Notes under the pieces: model-generated
The model's input: the letters and a program-made list of their open reading frames with translations, nothing else
Databases searched by the model: none
Told to the model about the DNA's origin: nothing
Part shown: piece after piece, positions 1 through 8,201 of the stretch
How positions within the stretch are numbered: position 1 is the stretch's first letter
Layout: every line of letters begins with the position of its first letter
Origin: Sphingomonas crusticola
GTDB taxonomy: Bacteria; Pseudomonadota; Alphaproteobacteria; Sphingomonadales; Sphingomonadaceae
Direction of reading: 5' to 3'
NCBI RefSeq assembly: GCF_003391115.1
Contig: NZ_QTJP01000001.1
Span: 434,001 to 498,000, forward strand
Length of the DNA: 64,000 nucleotides
Made by a program: the position numbers and the translations under genes

Positions 1-1049
1 AGCTTGAAGTGATGGATGAGCGCTTCCATCGACTGCTTCATCTCGCCGCGCTTCGGCGGCACAACCTTGCGGTCGAGGCTGGCAATCTCGCCTTCCGGCA
101 TTTCGGCCAGGCACTGCTTCATGATCCGCATCGACTGGCGGACCTCTTCGACCCGCACCATGAAGCGGTCATAGCAATCGCCGCGCGTGCCGACCGGCAC
201 GTCGAAATCCATGCGATCATAGACGTCGTACGGCTGCGACTTGCGGATATCCCAGGGGATGCCCGCGGCCCGGATCATCGGGCCGGAAAAGCCCCAGGCG
301 ATCGCGTCGTCGCGGCTGACCAGCCCGATATCGACATTGCGCTGCTTGAAGATGCGGTTGTCGGCAACGAGGCTGATCGCGTCTTCGAACAATCGCGGCA
401 TACGCTCGTCGAGCCACGTGCCGATATCGGTCAGCAGCTTGAGCGGCACGTCCTGATGGACGCCGCCGGGGCGGAACCAGGCTGCGTGCATGCGCGCGCC
501 GGAGGCACGCTCGAAGAAGTTCATGCAATCTTCGCGGATCTCGAACAGCCACAGATTGGGCGTCATCGCGCCGACATCCATGATGTGCGAACCGAGATTG
601 AGCATGTGGTTGCTGATGCGGCTCAGCTCCGCGAAGAAAACGCGCAGATATTGCGCGCGCAGCGGCACCTCGATCCCCAGCAGCTTCTCGATGGCGAGCA
701 CATAGCTGTGCTCCATGTTGAGCGGCGAGCAATAATCCAGCCGGTCGAAATAAGGCAGCGCCTGGAGGTAGGTCTTATATTCGATCAGCTTCTCGGTGCC
801 GCGATGGAGCAGGCCGACATGCGGATCGACGCGCTCGACGATCTCGCCATCCAGCTCCAGCACGAGGCGCAGCACGCCGTGGGCGGCAGGATGCTGCGGC
901 CCGAAATTGATCGTGTAATTCTGGATCGCGACTTCGCCCGACGCCGGATCCATCGTCACGCCCTGGCTCGGCGGCACAGTCGTGCCGGCCTCGGCGACCG
1001 ACGGCATATCGGCATCGGCGACGCCGATGGTGACGGTGCGACGGCTCAC
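1..1049 (-). CDS. nuoD: NADH-quinone oxidoreductase subunit D (3' end outside window)
   Basis: Peripheral-arm subunit of respiratory complex I that, with NuoB, forms the quinone reduction site near the terminal Fe-S cluster. The start is a GTG at 1047-1049 that overlaps the nuoC stop as GTGA, so it is translationally coupled. Reading the minus strand, the N-terminal part carries the conserved HPAAHG motif about 45 residues in, and the frame is still open at base 1, inside the family's conserved LIHHFK stretch. About 349 codons are visible. NuoD proteins are near 400 residues, so roughly 50 C-terminal residues lie outside the window. It is the fourth gene of nuoA-B-C-D, all on the minus strand. 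NuoC and NuoD are separate here, unlike the fused NuoCD of E. coli. Confidence 0.96.
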   Translation of the reverse strand, partial: MSRRTVTIGVADADMPSVAEAGTTVPPSQGVTMDPASGEVAIQNYTINFGPQHPAAHGVLRLVLELDGEIVERVDPHVGLLHRGTEKLIEYKTYLQALPYFDRLDYCSPLNMEHSYVLAIEKLLGIEVPLRAQYLRVFFAELSRISNHMLNLGSHIMDVGAMTPNLWLFEIREDCMNFFERASGARMHAAWFRPGGVHQDVPLKLLTDIGTWLDERMPRLFEDAISLVADNRIFKQRNVDIGLVSRDDAIAWGFSGPMIRAAGIPWDIRKSQPYDVYDRMDFDVPVGTRGDCYDRFMVRVEEVRQSMRIMKQCLAEMPEGEIASLDRKVVPPKRGEMKQSMEALIHHFK

Positions 1050-1705
1050 TTCTTCACCTCGTCCGCCTTGAGCGGGGTCGGCGCGCCCGGCGCTTCCGGC
1101 GCCTTGGCCTTTTCATCGCCGGGAAGGATATATTCGGCACCCTCCCACGGGCTCATGAAGTCGAAATTGCGGAAGTCCTGCGCCAGCTTGACCGGCTCAT
1201 AGACGACGCGCTTCTCTTCTTCCGAGTAACGCAGTTCGACATAGCCGGTCAGCGGGAAATCCTTGCGCTGGGGATGCCCCTTGAAGCCGTAATCCGTGAG
1301 GATGCGGCGCAGATCGGGATTACCCTCGAACAGCACGCCGTACATGTCATAGACTTCACGTTCGAGCCACCCTGCGACCGGCCACAACCCCGTCACCGAC
1401 GGCACCGGATTGGTCTCGTCGGTCGCGACATGGACGCGGATGCGGTGATTCTTGGTCAGGCTGAGCAGGCAATAGACGACCTCGAACCGCTCCGGGCGGT
1501 CCGGATAGTCGACGCCGGCAATCTCCATGAGTTGCTGATAGGCGAGATCGTCGCGCAGGATCCGCAAGGCATCCACCACCTGCCCGCGCTTCACGTCGAG
1601 CCGGATTTCACCGACGCTCTCCGCCGCATGGATCAATGCATCGCCGAGCGCGGCGGTCGCCGCGTCGATCACGCCGTCATTGCTGGCATATTTCGGGAAG
1701 CTCAC
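1046..1705 (-). CDS. nuoC: NADH-quinone oxidoreductase subunit C
   Basis: The 30-kDa subunit of complex I, a scaffold in the peripheral arm next to NuoD. It has 219 residues, normal for a stand-alone alphaproteobacterial NuoC. The family signature (ERE[V/T]YDMYG followed by [12 protein letters not shown] and [13 protein letters not shown]) lies at about residues 115-155. The C-terminal 30 residues are rich in Ala, Pro and Lys and look disordered. The ATG overlaps the nuoB stop by four bases (ATGA), and its own stop overlaps the GTG of nuoD, so nuoB-C-D form a tightly coupled unit. Confidence 0.97.
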   Translation of the reverse strand: MSFPKYASNDGVIDAATAALGDALIHAAESVGEIRLDVKRGQVVDALRILRDDLAYQQLMEIAGVDYPDRPERFEVVYCLLSLTKNHRIRVHVATDETNPVPSVTGLWPVAGWLEREVYDMYGVLFEGNPDLRRILTDYGFKGHPQRKDFPLTGYVELRYSEEEKRVVYEPVKLAQDFRNFDFMSPWEGAEYILPGDEKAKAPEAPGAPTPLKADEVKK

Positions 1706-2253
1706 CGCTCGATCGTCCCCACGCGGCGGATCTTCCGCTGCAACTGCATCACGCCATAGAGCAGGGCCTCGGCGGTCGGCGGGCAGCCGGGCACATAGAT
1801 ATCGACCGGCACGATCCGGTCGCAGCCACGCACGACGCTGTAGCTATAATGATAATAGCCGCCGCCATTGGCGCACGAGCCCATCGAGATGACATATTTC
1901 GGCTCGGACATCTGATCGTAAACGCGGCGCAAGGCCGGGGCCATTTTGTTGCAGAGCGTGCCGGCGACGATCATCACGTCCGACTGGCGCGGTGATGCGC
2001 GGGGCGCGACGCCAAATCTTTCAAGATCATAGCGCGGCATGTTCACATGGATCATCTCGACCGCACAGCAAGCGAGGCCGAACGTCATCCACCACAGCGA
2101 GCCGGTCCTGGCCCATTGGAACAATTCCTCGGTCGAGGTGACGAGGAAGCCCTTGTCCTGAACCTCGGAGTTCAGCCCGGTGAAGAAATCGGGGTCGGGA
2201 AGCCGGCTCTCCTGCGGATGCGGATCGAGCGGCTGCGGCAGCGTCACTCCCAT
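1702..2253 (-). CDS. nuoB: NADH-quinone oxidoreductase subunit B
   Basis: Complex I subunit carrying the terminal N2 [4Fe-4S] cluster next to the quinone site. The 183-residue protein has the family's cysteine ligands: the tandem Cys in the [10 protein letters not shown] stretch, a Cys in the [11 protein letters not shown] stretch and a Cys in [14 protein letters not shown]. The reading frame extends further upstream, but the ATG at 2251-2253 is chosen because it gives the family-length N-terminus and is preceded by GGGAG about 7 bases upstream. This start lies inside the end of nuoA (10-base overlap). Confidence 0.97.
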   Translation of the reverse strand: MGVTLPQPLDPHPQESRLPDPDFFTGLNSEVQDKGFLVTSTEELFQWARTGSLWWMTFGLACCAVEMIHVNMPRYDLERFGVAPRASPRQSDVMIVAGTLCNKMAPALRRVYDQMSEPKYVISMGSCANGGGYYHYSYSVVRGCDRIVPVDIYVPGCPPTAEALLYGVMQLQRKIRRVGTIER

Positions 2254-2621
2254 TCGAGAGCTCCCTTCTTCCAGGCATAGGCAAAACCGACCGCCAATTC
2301 GATCAGGAAGATCATCATCGCGGCCCAGCCGGCAAAGCCAATCCCACCCAGCGCGACCGCCCACGGATAGAGGAAGGCAGCTTCCAGATCGAACACGATG
2401 AACAGGATCGCGACGAGGTAGAAGCGCACGTCGAATTGCGCGCGGCTATCCTCGAAGGCGGGGAAGCCGCACTCATATTCGGCCAGCTTCTCGGGCGTCG
2501 GCTTCGACGATCCCGTAAAGCGCGACGCGAGCATCGGCAGCACCACGAAGGCGGTCGACAAGGTCACCGCGACGGTAAGAAACATCAGGATCGGCAGGTA
2601 GCCTGCAGCGACGCTTTCCAT
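2244..2621 (-). CDS. nuoA: NADH-quinone oxidoreductase subunit A
   Basis: Small membrane subunit of complex I with three predicted helices (residues about 8-30, 65-88 and 92-115). The family stretch [20 protein letters not shown], with its conserved Glu and Cys, lies in the loop after the first helix and the motif [12 protein letters not shown] follows. At 125 residues the length is typical. An upstream in-frame methionine exists, but the ATG at 2619-2621 fits the family start and has GGAG 11 bases upstream. First gene of nuoA-B-C-D. The 126 bases before it hold the operon's promoter region. Confidence 0.95.
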   Translation of the reverse strand: MESVAAGYLPILMFLTVAVTLSTAFVVLPMLASRFTGSSKPTPEKLAEYECGFPAFEDSRAQFDVRFYLVAILFIVFDLEAAFLYPWAVALGGIGFAGWAAMMIFLIELAVGFAYAWKKGALEWE

Positions 2622-2717
2622 CGATCCGAAACACTCCGAGGGGGAGGCGTTAGCAGGAGCCTCCAAAGTCGCGATTTCCCTAAGCGCGCCGCACCTGCGA
2701 AGCAAGCGCCCGAGCAG

Positions 2718-2737
2718 TGAGAATGACTCGCAATTAG
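2718..2737. promoter_or_regulatory. Possible Fur-like site in the nuo promoter region
   Basis: In the 126 bases between the suhB stop and the nuoA start, a stretch reading TGAGAATGACTCGCAATTAG resembles the loosely conserved Fur-type boxes (GAGAATGA/TTCGCAATT-like) of proteobacteria. The dyad is weak, and the match is by eye only. Complex I is rich in Fe-S clusters, so iron control would make sense, but this is inference. Confidence 0.22.
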
Positions 2738-2747
2738 AAGCGGATGC

Positions 2748-3563
2748 CTACTTTCGCAGCGCACCGGCGAGCAGCTTGTGCAGCTTGGAATGGAGGCTGT
2801 CGTTCGCAGCCAGGAATTCGCGGCGCTGCATCGCCTGGTCGCCGCCGCGAAAATCGGTCACGAACCCACCGGCTTCCTTGACCAGCAACATGCCCGCGGC
2901 CACGTCCCACGGCTGCAGATCACTCTCCCAATAACCGTCGAAACGGCCAGCGGCGACCCAGGCGAGATCGAGCGCCGCCGAGCCGAACCGCCGGATGCCG
3001 GCAATTTCCGGTCCGATAGCATTGTAGATCTTGGCCCATTGCGCAGAGTCGCCGTGTCCCAGGAAAGGCGTGCCGGTGGCGATGACCGCGTCCGGAAGTT
3101 CGCGTCTTGCGGAAACGCGCAGGCGGCGATCGAACAGCCAGCTGCCGCGGCCCTTCTCCGCCCAGAAGCTCTCATCGGTGACCGGCTGATAGACCAGGGC
3201 CTGGGTGATCTCGCCCTGCCCGTTAGGCTTGGGCTCTTCGACCGCGATCGAGATCGCAAAGTGGGGAATGCCATGCAGGAAGTTGGTCGTGCCGTCGAGC
3301 GGATCGACGATCCAGCGCGGCTTGGTCGGGTCCCCCTCGCGCGCGCCGCCTTCTTCGCCAAGGAAACCCCAGTCGGGGCGTGCCCGCTTCAACTCCTCAT
3401 AGAGTGTCTGCTCGGCGCGCTGATCGGCCTGGCTGACGAAATCGGCGGGGCCCTTACGCGAAACCTGGAGCTGCTGAACCTCACCGAAATCGCGGCGCAG
3501 GCGCGGCGCCGCCTTGCGCGCGGCGCGCTCCATCACGGTAATCAGGCCTGAATGGGCTACCAT
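2748..3563 (-). CDS. suhB: Inositol monophosphatase family protein (SuhB-like)
   Basis: Mg2+-dependent phosphatase of the inositol monophosphatase/FBPase superfamily, cytoplasmic. The metal-binding signatures are visible: a GEEGG stretch at about residues 69-73, the WIVDPLDGTTNFLHG motif near 84-98 and the C-terminal WDVAAGMLLVKEAGG signature near 219-233. It has 271 residues, which is normal. The substrate is not readable from sequence; inositol 1-phosphate and similar sugar phosphates are usual. The ATG at 3561-3563 is preceded by GGGGGAG six bases upstream, and that ribosome binding site is the edge of the palindromic repeat at 3569-3679. It lies downstream of efp on the same strand, a frequent alphaproteobacterial neighbour. 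Confidence 0.93.
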   Translation of the reverse strand: MVAHSGLITVMERAARKAAPRLRRDFGEVQQLQVSRKGPADFVSQADQRAEQTLYEELKRARPDWGFLGEEGGAREGDPTKPRWIVDPLDGTTNFLHGIPHFAISIAVEEPKPNGQGEITQALVYQPVTDESFWAEKGRGSWLFDRRLRVSARRELPDAVIATGTPFLGHGDSAQWAKIYNAIGPEIAGIRRFGSAALDLAWVAAGRFDGYWESDLQPWDVAAGMLLVKEAGGFVTDFRGGDQAMQRREFLAANDSLHSKLHKLLAGALRK

Positions 3564-3568
3564 AAATT

Positions 3569-3679
3569 ACTCCCCCCTCCCGCTTGCGGGAGGGGTCGGG
3601 GTGGGCTCGCACTACTGCGAGCGATCTGGTTTGAGGTGAGCGTTGCCCACCCCTCCATCCTCTCCCGCAAGGGGGAGAG
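3569..3679. repeat. Composite palindromic repeat between efp and suhB
   Basis: A 111-base imperfect palindrome fills almost all of the efp-suhB gap. The outer arms (about 3570-3605 and 3645-3679) are mutually complementary G/C-rich stretches. Inside the left arm a perfect 10-bp hairpin with a TT loop sits at 3574-3595, and a perfect 6-bp hairpin with loop ACTACT sits at 3605-3622. This is the architecture of REP-like interspersed elements seen in sphingomonad genomes. In the efp-suhB transcript it would fold strongly and could act as a partial terminator or mRNA stabiliser. Its edge also supplies the suhB Shine-Dalgarno sequence. Confidence 0.85.
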
Positions 3680-3687
3680 AGAAAGGC

Positions 3688-4251
3688 TCAGTCCGCGCGG
3701 CGGACATATTCCTGGTTGTAGACGTCGACGACGATCTTCGTGCCCGCGCCGATATGCGGCGGCACCATCACGCGCACGCCATTGTCCAATACCGCCGGCT
3801 TGTACGAGGAGGAAGCGGTCTGCCCCTTCACCACCGCGTCGGCCTCGACGATCATCGCCTCGATCGTGTCAGGCAGCTGCACGGAGATCGGCCGCTCGTC
3901 ATATAATTCCATCACGACGTCCATGCCGTCCTGCAGGAAGGCGGCGGCGTCACCCAGCAGGTCGCGCGGCAGCGTGATCTGTTCGTAGGTCGCCTTGTCC
4001 ATGAAAGTCAGCTGATCGCCGTCGGCGAACAGGAACTGGAAATCGGTGGTGTCGAGGCGGACGCGCTCGACCGTCTCGGCCGAACGGAAGCGGACATTGT
4101 TCTTGCGGCCGTCGATGAGATTTTTCATCTCGACCTGCATGTAGGCGCCACCCTTCCCGGGCTGGGTATGCTGAATCTTGACGGCCTTCCAGATGCCGCC
4201 TTCATATTCGATGATATTGCCGGGACGAATGTCCACGCCGCTGATCTTCAT
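3688..4251 (-). CDS. efp: Elongation factor P
   Basis: Translation factor that binds stalled ribosomes between the P and E sites and stimulates peptide-bond formation at polyproline stretches. The 187 residues match the usual EF-P length: a KOW-like N-terminal domain (about 1-65), a central OB domain (about 66-128) and a second OB domain to the end. The tip loop reads QPGKGGAY, placing the normally modified lysine at residue 33. The C-terminal signature (GASASSYKPA-like followed by the [12 protein letters not shown] stretch) is present. It precedes suhB on the minus strand. The upstream ribosome binding site is weak. Confidence 0.96.
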   Translation of the reverse strand: MKISGVDIRPGNIIEYEGGIWKAVKIQHTQPGKGGAYMQVEMKNLIDGRKNNVRFRSAETVERVRLDTTDFQFLFADGDQLTFMDKATYEQITLPRDLLGDAAAFLQDGMDVVMELYDERPISVQLPDTIEAMIVEADAVVKGQTASSSYKPAVLDNGVRVMVPPHIGAGTKIVVDVYNQEYVRRAD

Positions 4252-4342
4252 GTGGGTCTCGCGATAGGAAAGAGCAGGCGCGAGCCTCTAGCGGCCAGCC
4301 GCCCGCGCGGCAAGCGCGGGCGCTAAACGCCACACCCGCGCG

Positions 4343-4921
4343 TCACCCGCGCAGGATCGGATAGGGGTTCAGCTCCGTTCCGGCCGACCAATTGTCGCCC
4401 GGCGCCATTCGATGGATTTCGTAATGAAGATGCGGCCCGTCGGGGCTCGCATCGCCGGTCGAGCCGACGGTGCCGATCTGCTGGCCCTGCTTGATCTCAA
4501 TGCCTTCGCGCAGATCGGCCGCGTAACTGTCGAGATGGGCGTAATAATCCTGCCAGCTCGTATCGGCGCGGCGAATGTAGACGGTGTGGCCGCCATTGGC
4601 GCTTTCGAAGATCTTCTCGACCGTGCCGGCGGCGGCCGCGAGCACCGGCGTCCCACGCGGGGCCATGATGTCGATGGCATGGTGCTGGCGGGTGCCGTCA
4701 CCGCGAGCATCGCCCCATGTGTCCGTCAGTTGTTCGCGGTTCACGCCGGCCACGGGAATCACAAGGCCGCCGCCGCCAGCGTTGGCGTCAAGCTCTCCGA
4801 CCGGTGAAGAGGTGGCGGGCGAGGAGGAGCCGGTGAAGCGGCCGCCTTTGTTCACGATCAGCGCGAAACCGCCGATTACGAGCAGGAAGAACAGCAGCAG
4901 GAACCAGCCGAGCCTGGTCAT
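4343..4921 (-). CDS. M23 family metallopeptidase (LytM domain), membrane-anchored
   Basis: Predicted peptidoglycan endopeptidase or LytM-type regulator. The ATG at 4919-4921 overlaps the stop of the upstream L,D-transpeptidase gene (ATGA). The 192-residue product has one N-terminal membrane helix (about residues 5-23), a short Gly/Ser-rich linker and a C-terminal LytM domain. The zinc-site pattern is complete: H-x3-D at about 80-84 (HHAIDI) and the HLH motif near residue 163, so it should be catalytically active. It lies in a small cell-wall gene group. The exact bond cleaved cannot be told from the sequence. Confidence 0.88.
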   Translation of the reverse strand: MTRLGWFLLLFFLLVIGGFALIVNKGGRFTGSSSPATSSPVGELDANAGGGGLVIPVAGVNREQLTDTWGDARGDGTRQHHAIDIMAPRGTPVLAAAAGTVEKIFESANGGHTVYIRRADTSWQDYYAHLDSYAADLREGIEIKQGQQIGTVGSTGDASPDGPHLHYEIHRMAPGDNWSAGTELNPYPILRG

Positions 4922-5922
4922 TGCTGGAACACCGCCGGCGTTCCCGGCCTGACCATCAGCGACAGCCGCGCCGCATCCCAATTGGAAAGGCGGATACAGC
5001 CATGGCTTTCCGTACGGCCGATCGTCTCCGGCGTGGACGTTCCATGGATGCCGTAATGGGGCTTGTTGAGATCCATCCACACCACTCCAACGGGGCCATT
5101 CGGGCCGGGCTTCAGTGTCTGCTTCTCATCGCCCGGTTTGGCATCCCAGAACAAGGCCGGATTGTAATGGAAAGGCGGCAGCGGCGATACGCCCTGAATC
5201 TTCCAGCGGCCGATCGGCAACGGATCATGCTGGCTGCCCATCGTCGCCGGGAATTGGGCAATCAATTTGCCCTGGTCATCATAGGCGCGCAGCACCTTAT
5301 CCGATTTATCAACGACCAGCTTCGCCGCCTTAGGTTGATCCGAGGAGACGCTCAGCCCCGCCAGCGTCGTACGCCATTCGGTTTTGAGCGAACCCGGGTA
5401 GCTGGTCGCGGCCGGACGGACATTGGGGACCTTGATCTTCGTGCCGGGCGCCAGCTTGGTCGTCGGACTGTTGAGCGCGATCAGCGTCGCCTTGGTGGTG
5501 TGATAGCGCTCGGTCAGCGCCTCCATCGCGTCGGCATATCCCATGACCGGCAATTTCGCCTGCTCCTCCGGATCATGCGGGATCGGACCGACGAACGGCC
5601 CCTTGAGATCGGCCGGCGTCAGCGCGACTTCGATCACGCCCGGAGTCTTACCGTAAGCTGTCAGCGCCTTGATGGTCGCGGGATCCAGCTTACCGGTCTT
5701 GGATAGACCGCGTGCTTCCTGAAAGCCTTTGAGCGCATTGGTCAGCGACATGCCCGAATGGCCGTCAATCACCCCGGGGCCGAAGCCCAGGCGGTCCAGC
5801 AACACTTGGGCAGTAAGGATCTTTTGATCGAGCGCCGGAGCTTTGGAGGCCGCGCCGGCGGCAGATACGGGACAAACCGTTGCCAAGATGAGGTAAACGC
5901 CTGCAACCTTTAGTGTTTTCAC
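4918..5922 (-). CDS. L,D-transpeptidase with peptidoglycan-binding domain
   Basis: Periplasmic YkuD-fold enzyme that makes 3-3 cross-links or attaches other groups to peptidoglycan. The 334-residue protein has a Sec signal peptide (about residues 1-25), a PG_binding_1 helical domain (about 33-92), a LysM-like or linker region, and a C-terminal YkuD domain (about 205-330) with the catalytic SHGCIRLSN motif, Cys near 309. The start is GTG at 5920-5922 with AAGGGA upstream; an ATG is not available in frame nearby. It is co-transcribed with the M23 peptidase gene and divergent from the MepK-like gene, with 79 bases between them. Confidence 0.92.
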   Translation of the reverse strand: MKTLKVAGVYLILATVCPVSAAGAASKAPALDQKILTAQVLLDRLGFGPGVIDGHSGMSLTNALKGFQEARGLSKTGKLDPATIKALTAYGKTPGVIEVALTPADLKGPFVGPIPHDPEEQAKLPVMGYADAMEALTERYHTTKATLIALNSPTTKLAPGTKIKVPNVRPAATSYPGSLKTEWRTTLAGLSVSSDQPKAAKLVVDKSDKVLRAYDDQGKLIAQFPATMGSQHDPLPIGRWKIQGVSPLPPFHYNPALFWDAKPGDEKQTLKPGPNGPVGVVWMDLNKPHYGIHGTSTPETIGRTESHGCIRLSNWDAARLSLMVRPGTPAVFQQ

Positions 5923-6001
5923 TGAGACAATCCCTTATCTTGCGCTTGGGCAGAATGGGAACGCCGCCGAGCGGCTTTCTTTCCAATGAGCGGGATAATC
6001 T

Positions 6002-6556
6002 ATGTTGGACATGCAGATCGGCCGTCGTGGCCTGTTGGGTGGCGCGATTTTGGCGGGCGCCAGCACGATGATCGGCAGCAGGGCTTTCGCGGCAATGCCG
6101 GAACGGCGCCTCGCCTTCCGTAACATTCATACCAACGAGACGTTCGACGCGCGCTTCTTCGGCGCCCAGGGCTGGGATCAGCAGGGTCTTGCCGAACTCA
6201 ATCATGGCCTGCGCGACTGGCGCAACAACGAGTCCACGCAGATGGACCCGAAGCTGATGCTGCTGCTCAGCCAGATCCGCGACAAGCTCGATCTGCCGCC
6301 GCAGACCAAGCTGGAAATGATCTCCGGCTATCGCTCGCCGCAGACCAACGGCGCACTGCGGGCGCGCGGCGGTGCGCATACCGGCGTCGCGTCCAAGAGC
6401 CAGCACATGCTGGGCAAGGCGACCGACATTCACATGCCGGGCGTGCCGCTCGATCGCCTGCACCTCGTCGCCATGTCGATGCAGGCAGGCGGCGTCGGCT
6501 ATTATCCCAAGGACGGCTTCGTCCACGTCGATACGGGCCGCGTCCGCACCTGGTAA
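6002..6556 (+). CDS. MepK-like (DUF882/YcbK) peptidoglycan peptidase with Tat signal
   Basis: Peptidase_M15_3/DUF882 family. E. coli MepK (YcbK) of this family hydrolyses the 3-3 cross-links made by L,D-transpeptidases. The 184-residue protein starts with a twin-arginine signal (GRRGLLGGA, residues about 8-16) and a hydrophobic stretch ending at an AFAA cleavage site. The zinc-ligand pattern is visible as SQHMLGKATDIH in the middle of the domain and HVDTGRVRTW at the end. It is divergent from an L,D-transpeptidase gene 79 bases away, which fits a make-and-break pair for 3-3 links. A second in-frame ATG three codons downstream could also be the start. Confidence 0.9.
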   Translation: MLDMQIGRRGLLGGAILAGASTMIGSRAFAAMPERRLAFRNIHTNETFDARFFGAQGWDQQGLAELNHGLRDWRNNESTQMDPKLMLLLSQIRDKLDLPPQTKLEMISGYRSPQTNGALRARGGAHTGVASKSQHMLGKATDIHMPGVPLDRLHLVAMSMQAGGVGYYPKDGFVHVDTGRVRTW

Positions 6557-6562
6557 GATTGG

Positions 6563-6817
6563 TCAGCGCCCTTTCGGGGCGCCGCCGATATCGTAACGTA
6601 CGATCACCGGCTTCTGCCAGCCGCCCTCGCTCCTCAACACACCCAGCACCAGGTTCGCGTTCGGAAGCTCGTTCAGCTTCCTGGCGCGAGCCGACGGGCG
6701 GGCGGCGGCCATTTCAACCCTGTCATTCTGGCACATCGGCGCGGATGCTGCTGCCGGCTCCGGGACCGGCGAATTGGCCGCGATGGCCGCGGCGGCGAAC
6801 ATTATCATGCTCAGCAT
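6563..6817 (-). CDS. Small secreted hypothetical protein
   Basis: An 84-residue protein with an N-terminal hydrophobic stretch (residues about 1-14) ending in an AIAA-type signal peptidase site, then a short basic region containing one cysteine. It has no family I recognise. The start is well supported: AGGAGG lies six bases before the ATG at 6815-6817. It ends only seven bases after the stop of the MepK-like gene on the other strand. Probably a small periplasmic protein of unknown role. Confidence 0.7.
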   Translation of the reverse strand: MLSMIMFAAAAIAANSPVPEPAAASAPMCQNDRVEMAAARPSARARKLNELPNANLVLGVLRSEGGWQKPVIVRYDIGGAPKGR

Positions 6818-6874
6818 GGCAATCCTCCTGCCCTGTAATTTACCCCTGTTGGAAGGTCAGGAACAGAAGGCTCG

Positions 6875-7597
6875 TTAGCTTTGCGACGGCTGCAAATCCA
6901 GTAATTTGGCGAAGGCGCGCACCGCGGCCGCCTCCCCTTCGGCTGCATTCCACACCGCACTGCAGACCGCGATGAAATCGGCACCCGCGGCGATCAGGGG
7001 TGCAGCGTTATCGGGCGTGATGCCGCCGATGGCGACGCACGGCAATTCGAACAGGGTCGTCCACCAGCCGAGGATCGAGGGGTCCGGACGATGGCGCACC
7101 TCCTTGGTGGTGGTGGGGTAGAAAGCGCCGAACGCCACGTAATCGGCACCCGCCTCCCCCGCCTCCATCGCGAGGTGACGGCTGTCATGACAGGTCACGC
7201 CGATTTGCGCCGAGGGGCCAAGCAAAGCGCGCGCCTCGCGCGGGTCGCCATCGTCCTGGCCCAGGTGAACGCCATCGGCGCCCAGCCGCTTGGCCAGGCC
7301 CATGCTGTCGTTGACGATGAAGGCGACATCCCGGTCGGCGCAGACGCGCTGCAGCGGTTCGGCCATGCGCGCGATGGCATGCTCGTCTATTCCCTTGAGG
7401 CGTAGCTGGAATGCGCCGACCGGCCCGGCGTCGATCGCCGCCGCCAGGCGATCCGCAAAGCCGTCGTCAATCGAGGGCGGAGAGATCAGATAGAGCTGGC
7501 AGGCCGGCCTGAACTGGCGCTCGAACTGCTCGGCGAAGCCGGGGTCGAGATCGACCTCGTCATTCGGAATGTCTTCGCCTTGGCCGAACTGCTGCAT
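6875..7597 (-). CDS. thiE: Thiamine-phosphate synthase
   Basis: Couples HMP-pyrophosphate and the thiazole phosphate to give thiamine monophosphate. TIM-barrel features of the family are visible: QLRLKG near the start of the barrel, FIVNDSMGLAKRLGADGVHLGQDD in the middle, then YVAFGAFYPTTTKEVRHRP, and VAIGGITPDNAAPLIAAGADFIAV near the end. A longer frame begins at 7624, but the ATG at 7595-7597 has a perfect GGAGGAG six bases upstream and is preferred, giving 240 residues. About 30 of these precede the barrel. No TPP riboswitch pattern was seen in the short upstream region, and no other thiamine gene lies nearby. Confidence 0.92.
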   Translation of the reverse strand: MQQFGQGEDIPNDEVDLDPGFAEQFERQFRPACQLYLISPPSIDDGFADRLAAAIDAGPVGAFQLRLKGIDEHAIARMAEPLQRVCADRDVAFIVNDSMGLAKRLGADGVHLGQDDGDPREARALLGPSAQIGVTCHDSRHLAMEAGEAGADYVAFGAFYPTTTKEVRHRPDPSILGWWTTLFELPCVAIGGITPDNAAPLIAAGADFIAVCSAVWNAAEGEAAAVRAFAKLLDLQPSQS

Positions 7598-7648
7598 TCC
7601 ATTCTCCTCCCGCGCGAATTCCATCGCGCCCGTGCGGGGTCAAGTCGT

Positions 7649-7710
7649 CAATAGTGAAGAATATACTTGACCTTCCGTTTAGCGACTACAATAGTGAAGT
7701 TTCTGCTTGA
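7649..7710. promoter_or_regulatory. Duplicated operator-like motif upstream of the SRPBCC/ArsR pair
   Basis: The pattern CAATAGTGAAG-N6-CTTGA occurs twice, at 7649-7670 and 7689-7710, exactly 40 bases apart. The region has lower GC than its surroundings. A TTGACC element (7667-7672) lies in the first copy and TACAAT-like bases in the second, so the repeats overlap the probable promoter. A looser inverted pair TCAAGT/ACTTGA spans 7640-7670. Since an ArsR-type repressor is encoded just downstream, these are most simply its autoregulatory sites; that link is inferred. Confidence 0.55.
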
Positions 7711-7724
7711 GTAAGGAGCTCGCA

Positions 7725-8198
7725 ATGACCGAGTCGCCCGCCATCCACGGTACATTCGTGATCGATCGCCATTATCCTGCGCCGGTGGCGCGCGTGTTTG
7801 CGGCCTTTGCCGATCCGCAGCGCAAGAAAAGCTGGTTCGCGGCCAGCGACACGCACGAGATTGTCGCCTTCGAAAGCGACCTTCGCGTCGGCGGCATCGA
7901 ACGCCTGCATTATAGGTTTGGTCCTGACACCCCCTTTCCCGGCGCAATCCTGACCAATGAGGGCCAATATCATGATGTCATACCCGAACGCCGCATCGTC
8001 ACCGCGTCGCGCATGGCGATCGAGGGGAAGCCGATCTCAGTCGCGCTGGTCACCATCGAGCTGTCGCCCGCGAATGGCGGCACTGACGTGACCTTGATCT
8101 TTCAGGGTGTGTTCTTCGAGGGTGCCGACGGCCCTGACATGCGCAAGGGCGGATGGGAGGTTGTGCTGGACCGACTGGGTGAAAGCTTGGCTGCCTAG
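7725..8198 (+). CDS. SRPBCC (AHSA1-type) domain protein
   Basis: A 157-residue START-like helix-grip fold protein of the AHSA1 (activator of Hsp90 ATPase homologue 1) family. The typical openings (VIDRHYPAPVARVFAAFADPQRKKSWF) and the late ...VTLIFQGVFFEG... and KGGWEVVLDRLGESL segments are all present. Such proteins bind hydrophobic ligands; the ligand is unknown. The ATG at 7725-7727 is preferred over an upstream TTG because AAGGAG lies seven bases before it. Its stop is three bases before the arsR-type gene, and SRPBCC-ArsR pairs of this sort are a widespread two-gene module. Confidence 0.88.
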   Translation: MTESPAIHGTFVIDRHYPAPVARVFAAFADPQRKKSWFAASDTHEIVAFESDLRVGGIERLHYRFGPDTPFPGAILTNEGQYHDVIPERRIVTASRMAIEGKPISVALVTIELSPANGGTDVTLIFQGVFFEGADGPDMRKGGWEVVLDRLGESLAA

Positions 8199-8201
8199 TC
8201 A

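Noticed and set aside
9-1202. Open frame of 397 codons on the plus strand
   Set aside because: It is antisense to nuoD, a clear complex I gene; long antisense frames are common in high-GC DNA. Its protein has no family features.
7598-7724. Possible TPP riboswitch before thiE
   Set aside because: The thiE leader is short and lacks the conserved CTGAGA and ACCTGA-type elements.
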